Shown here: piece after piece, positions 38,201-46,343 of the stretch
How the letters are laid out: every line of letters begins with the position of its first letter
Numbering within the stretch: position 1 is the first letter of the stretch
Origin: Gibbula magus
Taxonomy: Eukaryota; Mollusca; Gastropoda; Trochida; Trochidae
Assembly: GCA_936450465.1 (NCBI GenBank)
Contig: OW388302.1
Location: 55,742,959 to 55,806,958 of the forward strand
Length of the DNA: 64,000 bases
Direction of reading: 5' to 3'
Notes under the pieces: generated by a model
Told to the model about the DNA's origin: nothing
Seen by the model: the letters and a program-made list of their open reading frames with translations, nothing else
The model's database searches: none
Program-made: the position numbers and the translations under genes

Positions 38201-39429
38201 ACAACATTCTAATCTCCTGTTCAAGACGAAATGATCATAATAGTCATTCGTTATTGACCCAAATATAGAGTTCATTGGACATTTATTTTGCGAATTGTGC
38301 ACCCAGCAATCACAGTCCCAGTTATAGGGCTGATCTGTCCTACTGAGTCGAAGCAAGCAAGAAATGTGTTAACGGCTTTATATATGACGTGGCCGGGAAT
38401 CGAGCCCTGTCGTCCGTGTGATGTGCGGACACTCTAGCTATATTCCTGGTTGATTATGAATATAAATATGATTATGATCATGAACCATGCTGATAAATCT
38501 GCCATGTTGTATGTTCAAGGTAAACCAGGGATACAACGTCGACACGCAGTACAACTATATGAAGAACTTGACCACAAACTACCAGGCTGAAATACATCTG
38601 TACAACGACTCCACCTTGCATCACGAAATGAGCTTTGAGCCAATCAGGGCCAAGTTAGGAGATGACCTATATGTCAAGGTCAACTTGAAGGGCAACTGGA
38701 ACGTCACAATGAGGCTACAGCACTGCGTGGGGAAACCTGACCCAAATTCGAGCATTTCGTATTCACTTGTTCGAAACGGGTAGCTTTTATTTGTAATTCT
38801 TAACGTTCATCTCTCGTCTATATTAATGTTATCAAAGTGAAGAAGGGAACATTAGCGAGATTATGTAATCGGCCTAATCTCTTCCCAAGTTCAGTTTATG
38901 CTTACAAAGATTTCTCTGAAAATCCAAACTTCGTAGCTGTAAAAGTATTGATTCATATTTCGCCTGTGAATCGACACCTGATAGGACTAACTTGAAGATG
39001 ATGCTTCCGGAAATTGCGAAATATGTTGAAATGGTAAATAGACAAATATTTGATGCTAGTATGTTTCCTTCAAATGTTATGTGTCACATGTTCACGTCGT
39101 GAATCCGGACATGCCAGTTACATACATGCTTCGATTTGACTTACAGTTTGGTAAGTAACTGAATCACTCTCTTCTCCCTTTCCCGTACCACCAGATGTTC
39201 AGTGGACACCGAGACGCACGTGATATACGAGGACCCCACCACCACGCTCTTCCACTTCAAGGCCTTTGAGTTCTACGCCGGCTTCAGCACCGTCTACCTG
39301 TCCTGTGACGTCACATTCTGCACACCTGAAGACATATCTGACGTCTGTAAATGGAAATGTGACACGTCTCACACCAAGAGAGATAACTCTGTTCTCAGTT
39401 CTGTTAGAAAGCAGTTGGAAGTTCTATAG
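17191..39429 (+). CDS. DMBT1/hensin-like secreted protein: signal peptide, 4 SRCR, CUB, ZP (15 coding exons)
   Basis: Fifteen exons with GT-AG borders and matching phases join into one frame of 835 residues. Exons: 17191-17272, 18425-18572, 19921-20105, 21057-21201, 21951-22126, 22914-23070, 24055-24227, 24722-24866, 25049-25212, 25830-25999, 28476-28617, 31238-31440, 32387-32509, 38520-38779, 39195-39429. Domains: signal peptide (about 1-18), SRCR1 28-138, SRCR2 139-245, SRCR3 246-355, SRCR4 356-458, CUB 459-562, ZP 563-835. Each SRCR is split over two exons and the first three have six cysteines, the group A pattern, whereas vertebrate DMBT1 SRCRs are group B. The SRCR+CUB+ZP set is that of DMBT1/hensin/ebnerin, which bind microbes and matrix at epithelia. 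No transmembrane or GPI segment follows the ZP domain, so secretion is inferred. The first coding exon lies next to a transposon end. Confidence 0.88.
17440..17560 (+). mobile_element. SINE tail remnant (gastropod type)
   Basis: Ends AAAGCGGCGTTAATCCCCAA + CTCACCTCACC, close to the GCGGCGTAAAAC...ACTCACTC tails of gastropod SINEs. In intron 1. Confidence 0.5.
18313..18333. repeat. (AT)n microsatellite
   Basis: About ten AT dinucleotides, in intron 1. Confidence 0.8.
18425..18572 (+). CDS. exon 2: SRCR1 first half
   Basis: After TTCTGCTGCAG. Encodes SVQLVGGEYPWEGRVFV, then GAVC and NIIC, the standard SRCR opening. Donor CA|GTGAGT, phase 2. Confidence 0.88.
18649..18985 (-). mobile_element. 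tRNA-derived SINE, copy 1
   Basis: On the minus strand: A box TTGGCGCAGTGGACTAA, B box GGGTTCGAGAC, then a body shared almost end to end with 46344-46636. The far end holds CCGTATCACC and a small palindrome GGGACTTACAACATTGTAAG. In intron 2. Confidence 0.8.
19318..19622 (+). mobile_element. 5S rRNA-derived SINE (SINE3 type)
   Basis: The head GTCGACCGCTATCAGTTAAG, CAGCAACAACGGGCGTGGC and CTGGATGGGTGG corresponds to the internal promoter part of 5S rRNA (GATC..CGAAGTTAAGCAACGTCGGGC..GG.TAGTACTTGGATGGGTGACC). The tail GTAGCGCTTTGAGCATGCAC ... GCGCGATATAAGTAC is typical of dispersed invertebrate SINEs. Lies in intron 2 in sense orientation. Confidence 0.75.
19921..20105 (+). CDS. exon 3: SRCR1 second half
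   Basis: After TCGTTTGCAG. Contains SSLRCTGSEEDLSECPGM and two further Cys (DKTSC, GISC), giving six Cys for SRCR1. Donor CAAG|GTAACG, phase 1. Confidence 0.88.
20500..20600. repeat. two-copy ~38-bp tandem repeat
   Basis: GGGGTGGTGATTTGTTTATG and its second copy (…TTTGTG) with GGTGCATAC between. In intron 3. Confidence 0.6.
20770..21005. repeat. degenerate ~20-bp minisatellite
   Basis: About a dozen variants of GCGTATTGGTCCGGTTTGTA with drifting length, in intron 3. The long plus frame through it (20671-21036) is a by-product. Confidence 0.7.
21057..21201 (+). CDS. exon 4: SRCR2 first half
   Basis: After ATAACTGCAG. IRLSGGRYPYQGRLEVYQNG, then WGSVCNRGFTSEAARVVCDK. Donor ACTG|GTGAGC, phase 2. 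Confidence 0.9.
21951..22126 (+). CDS. exon 5: SRCR2 second half
   Basis: After TCTGTGCCAAAG. FKCSGNEPDLAFCSWDQSNC and VGLTC complete six Cys. The donor is placed at GTTG|GTATGT because it restores phase 1 for exon 6. Confidence 0.8.
22127..22780. repeat. degenerate ~43-bp minisatellite starting at the exon 5 donor
   Basis: Units of the type GTATGTATCCAATCTCTTGT + AAAAGTTCACAGTGGG recur through intron 5, decaying to the right. The GTATGT donor of exon 5 is itself the first repeat word, so many donor-like GTATGTATC copies follow the true one. Confidence 0.75.
22914..23070 (+). CDS. exon 6: SRCR3 first half
   Basis: After TTAATTATCCCAG. VKLRDGPNPWTGRVEVYN, then SAVCGFG and IKPLCSTLGF. Donor CAA|GTAAGT, phase 2. 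Confidence 0.88.
23141..23410. mobile_element. 270-bp foldback element with hammerhead-like motif
   Basis: Outer inverted repeats AAGAACATGAAGATTTTCTG...AACTTCTT and AAGAAGTTGTTATCC...ATGTTCTT (about 36 bp) with possible TA duplications. Inside is a second near-perfect palindrome (23178-23238, centre around TTTGTATTACAAA) and, at 23323-23363, CTGATGA - hairpin - GAAACGTC. In intron 6. Confidence 0.65.
24055..24227 (+). CDS. exon 7: SRCR3 second half
   Basis: After CCCATGTTGCAG. LRQLSCTGKETNIGLCKGYE, then SNDCGDD and TLDC. Donor TCAG|GTGACC, phase 1. Confidence 0.88.
24722..24866 (+). CDS. exon 8: SRCR4 first half (atypical)
   Basis: After CGTGTGTGTAG. IQVRLVGGENPLEGKVEIYN, then WSPVLGTQ where the usual Cys of WGTVC is Leu, then ARVLCASLGY. 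Donor CCA|GTGAGT, phase 2. Confidence 0.85.
25049..25212 (+). CDS. exon 9: SRCR4 second half (atypical)
   Basis: After TTTTTAAACAG. Contains NSLSCLSSYKHISQCTL and AAIKC, but lacks the Cys expected between them. Donor TTCA|GTGAGT, phase 1. Confidence 0.82.
25315..25650 (+). repeat. dispersed invertebrate repeat with TGTCCGTCCGTC box
   Basis: Starts with a small palindrome (ATACCCCCGCC...GGGGGTATAT), then CTGTCCGTTTGTCCGTCCGTC and tandem half-copies ending TCACCAAACTT(G/C). I recognise this type as a very common repeat in mollusc and other invertebrate DNA. In intron 9. Confidence 0.6.
25830..25999 (+). CDS. exon 10: CUB domain first half
   Basis: After CACTCTCCAG. CSQLFTGESGQILSPGYPG, then EYTDCLYHIQP is a textbook CUB opening. 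Donor CAG|GTAAGT, phase 0. Confidence 0.9.
26000..28475. other. intron 10 of the SRCR/CUB/ZP gene
   Basis: 2.5 kb, AT-rich, no second gene or clear repeat array seen on either strand. Confidence 0.55.
28476..28617 (+). CDS. exon 11: CUB domain second half
   Basis: After TTTTATTGTAG. LYIRFLTSCCGPRSFYIRWE is the end of a CUB fold. Donor GAAC|GTATGT, phase 1. The preceding intron (26000-28475) is long and AT-rich with no other gene seen. Confidence 0.82.
29284..29431. repeat. long palindrome (foldback element)
   Basis: Arms of about 65 bp (GGTTATCATGAGAGTGTGTT ... and ... AACACACGAGCATGATAAC) around a short loop GCGAGCCTTGGCGAGC. In intron 11. Confidence 0.85.
29840..30213. repeat. 191-bp tandem duplication
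   Basis: AATTTGAAGCTAATSGTCTA begins both copies (29840 and 30031). They share AATGGCCGCCAAAATCC and TATCCAGCTTTTTTGGGA and differ at few positions. In intron 11. Confidence 0.9.
31238..31440 (+). CDS. exon 12: ZP-N domain, first part
   Basis: After GTCCGTGTTAG. VTLESTVQLTCTD, NEGCTGSY and HTDCFTNR carry the first three ZP-N cysteines. Donor AAG|GTAGGT, phase 0. Confidence 0.8.
31985..32086. repeat. foldback element with GGATCC/GGATCT centre
   Basis: Arms GGACAAAAAGTGGTGGAAT and ATGGGTTCCACCACTTTTTGTCC with further pairing (GCGCTTGCCGGATTCT / AGAATCCGG…). In intron 12. Confidence 0.75.
32387..32509 (+). CDS. exon 13: ZP-N domain, second part
   Basis: After CCTTGTTACAG. VTYSNALIYKEI and REHRWRVDMDCAFNRDI match the ysN.l..........R..ri.v.C.y ZP-N signature. 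Donor ACG|GTATGG, phase 0. Confidence 0.85.
32546..32572. repeat. (TA)n microsatellite just after exon 13
   Basis: About 13 TA dinucleotides 37 bp into intron 13. Confidence 0.85.
32934..38200. repeat. 5.3-kb bimodal minisatellite (51/65-bp units, ~92 copies)
   Basis: Two unit classes alternate: short (51 bp, GTTAGATAGGATATCTTCTC + AATGCTTCTTGTTCATATTG + ACCTCCTTACT) and long (65 bp, the same with a 14-bp TA-rich insertion giving TATATATATATAGGATATC + TATC). I count about 51 short and 41 long units; 51x51 + 41x65 equals 5266 bp, the observed length. A few long units have one extra TA. Units are nearly identical, which points to recent expansion. The array fills most of intron 13 between the two halves of the ZP domain. 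Confidence 0.97.
38290..38455 (-). mobile_element. tRNA-derived SINE remnant
   Basis: Minus strand: TAGCTAGAGTGTCCGCACAT (degenerate A box), GGGCTCGATTCCCGGCCACG (good B box), then AAAGCCGTTAACACATTTCTTGC as in gastropod SINE bodies. It sits just before exon 14. Confidence 0.6.
38520..38779 (+). CDS. exon 14: ZP linker and ZP-C first part
   Basis: After GTATGTTCAAG. Contains YNVDTQYN, the LGDDLYVKVNLKGNWNVTMR block typical of ZP-C, and LQHCVGKPDPN. Several NxS/T sites (NLT, NDST, NVT). Donor ACGG|GTAGCT, phase 2. Separated from exon 13 by the 5.3-kb minisatellite. Confidence 0.82.
39195..39429 (+). CDS. exon 15: ZP-C second part and stop
   Basis: After CGTACCACCAG. GCSVDTETHVIYEDP, FHFKAFEFYAGFSTVYLSCD and VTFC are the closing ZP motifs. 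Two more Cys (DVCKWKC), a basic HTKRD that could be a processing site, then only about 17 residues to TAG. Confidence 0.88.
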
Positions 39430-39443
39430 TGAAAGTGATGATA

Positions 39444-39449
39444 AATAAA
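39444..39449 (+). promoter_or_regulatory. polyadenylation signal AATAAA
   Basis: AATAAA begins 15 bp after the TAG of the SRCR/CUB/ZP gene, implying a very short 3' UTR. Confidence 0.6.
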
Positions 39450-40854
39450 TGTTCCCAATGTATTGAAATGGCTTATAATTATGTCTATATAAAGAACCCA
39501 TGATTATGTCACTTCACTTGACAATCAAAATGTAAACAAGATTTTATGGTTAGTAACTTCTTTATAGTGTAGATAACTTTGATCAGTCATTTACAGAGGG
39601 TATATAGGTTAACTAAATAATTATGAAAGATCATTACGTACATCCTCTTATCAATGAACAGTTCACCTAACTTCCCAGCTATGTGCATCGCTCGGTGTAA
39701 ACCCCTTTAAATCACGTGACCTCGACATCAAAGGGATTATACTATAGTAACTCACTGCTCTTCATTGGATCGTACCAAGACTTAGTCAAACTGACGTCAT
39801 GAACAAACACTTCACAATTGACAGGAAAACGGTAGTTTCGAGTCATAAGAAAACTAAATCCTCTTTTGAACTGAGATAATCTGTCATTAAAAGGATGGGA
39901 TACACTGTATGTATGTAGACTCTTGTCTTAGTTGTGTTTATAGGATTGAAAATTGGTTTCCCATATATTTACATGCAGGTTAATGCTGACTTCCTACCCA
40001 CTGCCCTACCCTCTCAAGTGTAAGTGAAAAAAACTAGTGGGATGGATATGGATATGTAGATAACCGTTAACGAAACATACCCATCAGTGAGCATAACTGT
40101 AAATATAACAGTATTTCAATTACATATGTATATACGATCATACAACGGAAAAACATATAAGTATACAACTTCAGTGTAAAAAACAAGTACGTTGTTAAAC
40201 TTAATAAGGGATATGGTCACGATAACCTCCGTATCATTGGTAGTAGAGTGTCATCTCCGTTTTTACAAACAATAGTCCTGTGAACATGTTATTTATTTTC
40301 AGATGCGCACATTGATGTATGTAAATAAACAGTAGCATGACTCTCACAGGTAACATAATACCCCTTCTCTGAATAAACAATTAAAAAAAAAACAATACAA
40401 AAAAGCTAGCATTCCTTAATCTTCGAGTAATCAGGAATCACCCCTTGGCGATAGTTGATTCCCGTTCACTCGAAAGGAAATGGCAGCTGTCTACAAAATA
40501 GTTTCTATGGTTAATTCACCAAGTACATGTAGGGCAAATATTTTCTTCACCCTCTTCAATGCATGATGTAGTAAGATATACTATATCCACATTGTAATTG
40601 CACCACCGATATTTAATGGCGACAGAGATAATGCTAAAGGTATATGGAGTTTGTTAATACACTCCAATCGTTATGAAGCAGGTACCGAGTAACGGGGAAG
40701 TGTCACTGTAAGCCAAGTAAATATTACCCCACAGGGGAACAAGATGGTGACAAGATAATGGGGATAAGTCTAATGGGGTCCGAGTGGGATAAAACTTCGT
40801 TATAAAACTGTGTGAGATAGTACAAAGTATTGTACTTTTTTAGGAAGAGTTTCT
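39450..40854. other. gene-poor 3' flank
   Basis: AT-rich DNA with no exon, RNA gene or array that I can support. Confidence 0.5.
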
Positions 40855-40945
40855 TGTGGGATTCGAATCCACAACCTCACAGCCAGGTACCGATCGGGAA
40901 CAGTGACAATCCCAACAGGTTATCCACTCGGTCACCAAGAACTCG
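40855..40945 (-). mobile_element. tRNA-like SINE head (Ser/Leu-like) or tRNA pseudogene
   Basis: Minus strand: A box TGGTGACCGAGTGGATAACC and perfect B box GGATTCGAATCCC with a long arm between. The ends do not pair into a full acceptor stem, so a functional tRNA is unlikely. Confidence 0.5.
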
Positions 40946-41487
40946 ACCTTCGAGGGAATAATTCTGTTTATCTTTCCTTACTGTAGAATACTCGTTTTTG
41001 GTTGCTAACGGTATTTACGTTATTCCTTATGTACCACGTCAGCCTCACGGTGTACAAATTCCATGTACCCCTCTACCACAGTAACAGCTCCTAGCTCAGA
41101 GTAGGTGTCGCATCATGGTCGGATGACGTTACATATAATGACGCACGCAGTGTACGGAGTTGTGAACAGTTCGATCGGCTGTTTACGAGTCTATTAATTA
41201 CCAACTTATGTTCGCCTTTTTTGTTACTTGATTTCTAAACAAATCTTTCTTTGTATTATTTGCCAACTCAATTACTCTAACACTAACTCATTTTAAAGCA
41301 TTTGAAAGCTTGTAGTCATACGTTATACGATTTTTAACATTTCTTTTGAGACGGATGACGCGATTTTGTTTACGTTTAAGGTCAAGGTCTTTCAGTCATA
41401 GTCATGATCAGTCAGAGGCAGTCAAAACGCAAAAACTATAACAATACTACTTTTATTGACATGGCGGCAACATAAATACGTTGTAAA

Positions 41488-41605
41488 CTTCTCCCTCGGG
41501 TAATACGGTCTCATGTACCATCTTTAGGCCAGTATCATCCCTTGCCTGACGGCTCGGGAGACATTAGTGCAGAGATGGTACATGAGACCGTATTACTCGA
41601 GGAAG
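41488..41605. repeat. foldback element
   Basis: Arms CTTCTCCCTCGGGTAATACG ... GTACCATCT and AGATGGTAC ... CGTATTACTCGAGGAAG, about 36 bp each, around a loop containing GCCTGACGGCTCGGG. Confidence 0.85.
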
Positions 41606-42617
41606 ACGCATCCAACTTGTATTGTATGTTTTAGACGTATGGTGCTCATAGGATAACATTATGGAAATGGTTCAATCATTCTTTACAAATTGTCCGCGTT
41701 TCAATCATACTTGACAAATAGTCAGTTTTTCAATCATTCTTTACATAATAAGCTGGTAGATCCCCTTTGAATTTCGTTTTCAATTTCCCTGCCATGCTTT
41801 CTCTGAAACAAGATTGTATGTGACCATTGGCTCGTAAATATTGACTTACTTACAACAAAGGGATATGCATCGTGTGCTCTGTTAGTGACTTTCACACTTG
41901 TAATTGTTGTACGTTCCATCACGATAATCAGCGAGATCAGCGAGAGCTTTGATGTCATCTTCTGACAGGTTATTTAATTGAAGTTTCCCCTACTGCGTGC
42001 TGTCCAAATCACACGACAACACCGACACGGAGTGAAACAATTAACAACTGTTTGACTCTATGCTTGCTATGTTAAGACCTAAAGTACACTTACAATTGTT
42101 CCATTGAATGATGGTGTTACTTCTGGAGCAATATAGTCTATAACATCATTTATTGTGGCAGTATGGACACATTGTGAACCAAACACAGGTGATGATCTAC
42201 ATGATAACCCAAATACTAATTAGTACACATAGACATTACGTGAATTTCGCTTTCAATATAACCTGTACAAGAGTGATCTAAGTAGAAAGTAAACTGTAAG
42301 ATCTCTCTACGCTTTGTATACACAGACGAACTGACATTCGTACCACGGAACACCTGACTGTGTGTACCTTGCTTTATTAACACTGGCTCTTGGAGAAAAC
42401 AACATCTGACATTCGGCAAGGTCAGAAAGGTCTGTTTTAGAAGTCGGTAGGTAGTAAACACTACATAGTTTGGATTACTATTGCGTACACACGACTTGTC
42501 TGGGTTACTTCTTGCCCCTGAATCAGCCAAAGGTTATTTGAACTTTTGATAGAAAATTAGATATGTGTTTATTATTTGCGGGAATGTGTGTTATTGCTTT
42601 GTTGTTCAGTTTGAACA

Positions 42618-42695
42618 GCGTTTGTTGATTGTTTGAGTGAGTTATTGTTTAACGCCACTTGGGCAATATTGCAGCCATTAGCGGCGAGAAATTTG
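42618..42695 (-). mobile_element. LINE/SINE-type 3' tail
   Basis: Minus strand: CGCCGCTAATGGCTGCAATA, TTGCCCAAGTGGCGTTAAAC, AATAACTCACTCA. It matches the common SINE tail (ATATTGCT...GCGGCGTAAAAC...ACTCACTC) and lies 3' of the LINE coding remnant at 42848-43060 in the same orientation. Confidence 0.6.
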
Positions 42696-42847
42696 ATTAA
42701 ATTAGATATTTAAAATAATAGCAAAAGCATAAAAGTACGACACGAAGGCCGTAAAAACACCAGCAAATTATCACAATTTGGTTAAAAGCTGATATAGCAT
42801 ATATAAAAGTTATAGTTTATCAAAGAGATTAATTTCCTTTATAAAAT

Positions 42848-43060
42848 CTAAAACGCGATGTTCACGAAAGTGAGTAAAAACTTGAGAAATGGAAATATTA
42901 GGATAAATGTTTCCCTGATATGAGCAGTGTCCAAACACTCGCACAAAATGTGTTTTACTGTGAGGGGACACTGGCAGGGGATACACGTCGGGGGATCTTC
43001 CCCCTTTAAAAGATTTGATTGTTTGAAGACTGAAGATCGACTCCCGGTCGTGTCATACAA
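42848..43060 (-). pseudogene. non-LTR retrotransposon (LINE) ORF C-terminal fragment
   Basis: A 70-codon frame contains LLKGEDPPTCIPCQCPLTVK, then HILCECLDTAHIRETF, the CxxC-LTVxHIL-C motif that ends the reverse-transcriptase ORF of many animal LINEs. No reverse-transcriptase core is seen upstream, so the copy is 5'-truncated, as is usual for LINEs. Confidence 0.75.
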
Positions 43061-43139
43061 TGACAGTTAAAAGACAAGCGTTATTTGTTTGACTACAGCT
43101 GCATACTGAACTGAGACACCTACAAGTCCACATTAGTGC

Positions 43140-43830
43140 AAATATCATGTAAATTGACGTTCATTTTAACGTTAATAAGATTACATCATATACACTGACA
43201 ACGAATCATCGTATATCAATGAGGAAAATAATCGTTTTTAAACGTATCCTAAGATTGGCACGCCAGTGATGCATTTTTATTAAATTTGGCATAATGAATT
43301 AGACAGAAGGGGTCAAATTTTGAAAATTAAAATTTCATTAATTTTCCAATTAGAGTTTTTATGTGGACTTAATTAGAAAGGTTTCATCACAAATGCATTA
43401 AATGAGTGTAAGAGTAAGTAAGTAATATGATGTACGTTTGACCAAGTTAATGACTTGCTAAAAAATTCCCAGACGAAAGTCCAAATTAAAGATTTTTAAA
43501 GATTGTCTAATGGTCACCAGGAGTTTGCAGCTTGTTTACGATGGAATATCAAATCAGACACTCAATTGTCTTCTTATAATGCTAAATGGTCTGTCTAGTT
43601 TCCGCATTGATACGGTGCTTCTAAGACATTAAAAATAAGATAATATTTGCACTAAAATACACAAGTAAGTGAACAAACGTTCGGTTTGCAGCTGTGTATA
43701 TAGACAACAGAAATTCAGATAAAAGTGACTCTACATAGTGACTGTCGGTTTCACGTTGAAGAAGAGAAGTTTCAAAGTCACGGACCATAGTGAATGAATT
43801 CCTGTCTAACAACAACGTCACTTACATTAT
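43140..43830 (+). repeat. dispersed repeat, copy A
   Basis: Shares stretches in the same order and orientation with 56375-56890: TTCATTTTAACGT, GACAGAAGGGGTCAAATT, CTTCTTATAA, GCRTTGATACG and TATTTGCACTAA. No coding sequence recognised. Confidence 0.65.
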
Positions 43831-43924
43831 ACATTTAAGATTAACCTTTCAACAAGATTTCTTTTCATTAAGATTGAATTTGTATTTTATTTGAATCAAT
43901 TACTGTAACTATGACATCCTTATA

Positions 43925-44005
43925 GTTTTGCTAAGATTACATATAATTAAGATTACAGTTCACAAAGATTACATTTCACTAAGATTACATTTCACAAAGA
44001 TTGCA
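43925..44005. repeat. ~18-bp tandem repeat (AAGATTACATTTCAC)
   Basis: Four to five copies of AAGATTACATTTCACT/A with variation. Confidence 0.75.
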
Positions 44006-44702
44006 CCTTTGTCTTGCCCTACCAGTAAGATCCGCATATTCACATACTTCCAGATAGTGCCCGTATTACCGCTGAAGATATTCAGTGAATATTACATTTC
44101 TTGAGACAATATCATATATTGTGTTCAGAGATTTGCCACACGTGGTCAGTGCAATTAATCAGAGCGACATCTGCCAGGCAATATAAGGCATCTCACGGAG
44201 CTTAAACACTACACTACCAAATGGATCCGTATGTGATCTAGCATACACACACACTCGAATCAAATACATTGTACAGTTACATTCTAGTGTAAATGTGTCA
44301 GTCACATGGCCGGGAATGAAGGACATTTCTTTGAAGGACAGATTTCCGTATTTGTTTGTCATGTACATGTAATTAATTTCATTGAATCACGTAATTGAAC
44401 CTCATTTCTCCTTGAGCTAAACTAAATTCCATCCGTTATTATCAAAAGGCATTATAATATTTAAAAAATGTGTATGTCCACGTGAAATAGCGATCGTGAT
44501 AACTTTAAATTATTTAATGTTTTTTTTAGTAATTTGTAGTTCCTTTACTGCTTACATTAGTTCACCTGTGAACCCTACTTTATTTATAACTGTCTGACTG
44601 AGTTCATCATAAACCAACCTTTAAAAATTATTTCACTCAGTTTTCAGAATTTGGCCACGGTTTAAAACAACTTTAACTTGTTTTCTTGTTGTTGTAATCA
44701 CC

Positions 44703-44796
44703 CTGCTAGTTCTATTCACATCGTGTTAGTTCTATTCACATCATGCTAGTTCTATTCACATCATGCTAGTTCTATTCTCATCATGCTAGTTCATGG
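44703..44796. repeat. 20-bp tandem repeat, about 4.5 copies
   Basis: TGCTAGTTCTATTCACATCA in direct succession, nearly identical. Confidence 0.9.
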
Positions 44797-45211
44797 ACCA
44801 GTTGCTTGTTTTAAATCACCAACCTGTCTGTGTCCTTTTACAAGTAGTCGTAACTGATGACGTCATTACTATTGTGATGAAATACCCGGATTAGAGTTAG
44901 AGTGCACGGGTGCAATCTGTGAGACTTAAAGATTTAAATCTTACAGGGTAGGAGCAAGGAACAAACAGTTGTCATGATACATGGTTTAATTCTAGCGGAT
45001 GTTCACGAAAAAAAACACAATTAAATTCTTCAGTTTTTGCTATCATCAAATACTTTTATAAAGGGATGCAAATGCAATTATTTTCTAAAGTTTGCATCTC
45101 GGATGTTTCTTTGTTAACAGACTTGTTTATTTAGCGTAACTTACGGGCTGGGTAAACAGGGTAGAATCCTTGTCAATATGGGATGAATCAACTTAGTGTG
45201 GACAGGTGAGG

Positions 45212-45302
45212 TATAAAAGTATCCAACCTCTTGTTCTGTCATTTTCAATTCAGTTTCATTTTGGAGTAGCAGCTTGATCAGGTGAAATTTAACAAATTTA
45301 AG
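45212..45302 (+). promoter_or_regulatory. TATA/initiator promoter and short 5' untranslated exon
   Basis: TATAAAAG at 45212-45219 is followed 29 bp later by an initiator TCATTT (A+1 at 45241). The presumed exon 45241-45302 ends in AAG|GTATGT. Spacing and motifs fit a strong polymerase II promoter. The nearest downstream acceptor feeding a signal-peptide ATG on this strand is at 48940, so this may be the first exon of the AA15 gene. That link is an inference. Confidence 0.45.
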
Positions 45303-45375
45303 GTATGTAATTTATCTTCATTGAGAGGTATTTTAGAAGTCGGAATGACCAGGATTGAGAGAAATATATAGATGA

Positions 45376-45485
45376 CAATTTCTTTCTTTATTCATGATAT
45401 GCGATGTTTAATCAAATTAGTCCATCTGTTTGGTAACGATACAAGCATATGTTTCAAAACGTCGCATATCGCAAATAAAGAAGTT
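45376..45485. repeat. foldback element
   Basis: Arms CAATTTCTTTCTTTATTCAT...ATATGCGATGTTT and AAAACGTCGCATATCGCAAA...TAAAGAAGTTG. It lies just downstream of the proposed untranslated exon. Confidence 0.7.
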
Positions 45486-46343
45486 GCCATACATATGTTG
45501 CTTCTCTCAGTTCTCGCGTGCTTTATGTTTGGTAATATGTGCTTTCACTTCACCTTCCAGTGGCTCTTTCTATCTTGATTCATAAGTTGTAAAGGTATGT
45601 AATTTAGGCTTCAAAAGCTGTTCTATTTTGATGATTTTTGTTCTGTTAAGGGGTTTTACTTACTGTGATGTATGATGTAAATTATCTCTTGCATATTTCG
45701 TATATATTTATCACGATGCGAAGTACATAATGTGCTTTATACCTCTTACGAATAGTTAATGCCGTATTTGGTTTGTTAATAATTTCACTCAACTTGCATA
45801 TTCATCCCCAATGACCAAATCTGTCATAATTAATAGGTTCCAATAAATATCGAGTACCATCATTATACATGAGCAGAATCCGAAACTACACGATAACCAG
45901 TATCAACCAACCTTTGTATGTTTGTGTGTTGCAGATCAGAAATCACTCCTTTGCCCTTTATTATATCACTATACTGAGCAGACTATCATAAAAATGTTAA
46001 TATTTAGCAAGAGTCAGTACTTTTCGATAAAAGAACACCATTTACAATATTTGGGATATTTGACCCCCAACAACACAATGGATGCACATTTAAGGATATG
46101 GACCGATACCCTCCATACACTTTATGCATTTGATCTGATAGAAAATTGTAAACAATTACTGGAATAAATATCCAAATTATCCATTTACCCTCATTTGGAG
46201 AAGTGGGAAAACACACGGAACATATGTTTGTGCAGCTTTATTCTTTTACCAATCTTACCACTTTTGTGAACACGATTGCTCCAAAGTTCAATGAGCTCAA
46301 CCTTTTGTCTTCATGCTATGAAATAACGGCCATTTTCAACGTA

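Noticed and set aside
32956..38234. Many plus-strand ORFs of 71-133 codons with SQCFLFILTSLLLD repeats
   Set aside because: They are the 51-bp minisatellite read in frame; they begin and end wherever 65-bp units shift the frame, inside an intron.
41841..41958. Minus-strand signal-peptide-like start (MTSKLSLISLIIVMER) with a donor GTT|GTAAGT
   Set aside because: The hydrophobic run is short and no following exon was found on the minus strand; not enough to call a gene.
45420..45485. AAAACGTCGCATATC resembling the GAAACGTC hammerhead word
   Set aside because: No CTGATGA or stem II partner upstream; it is one arm of a simple foldback.
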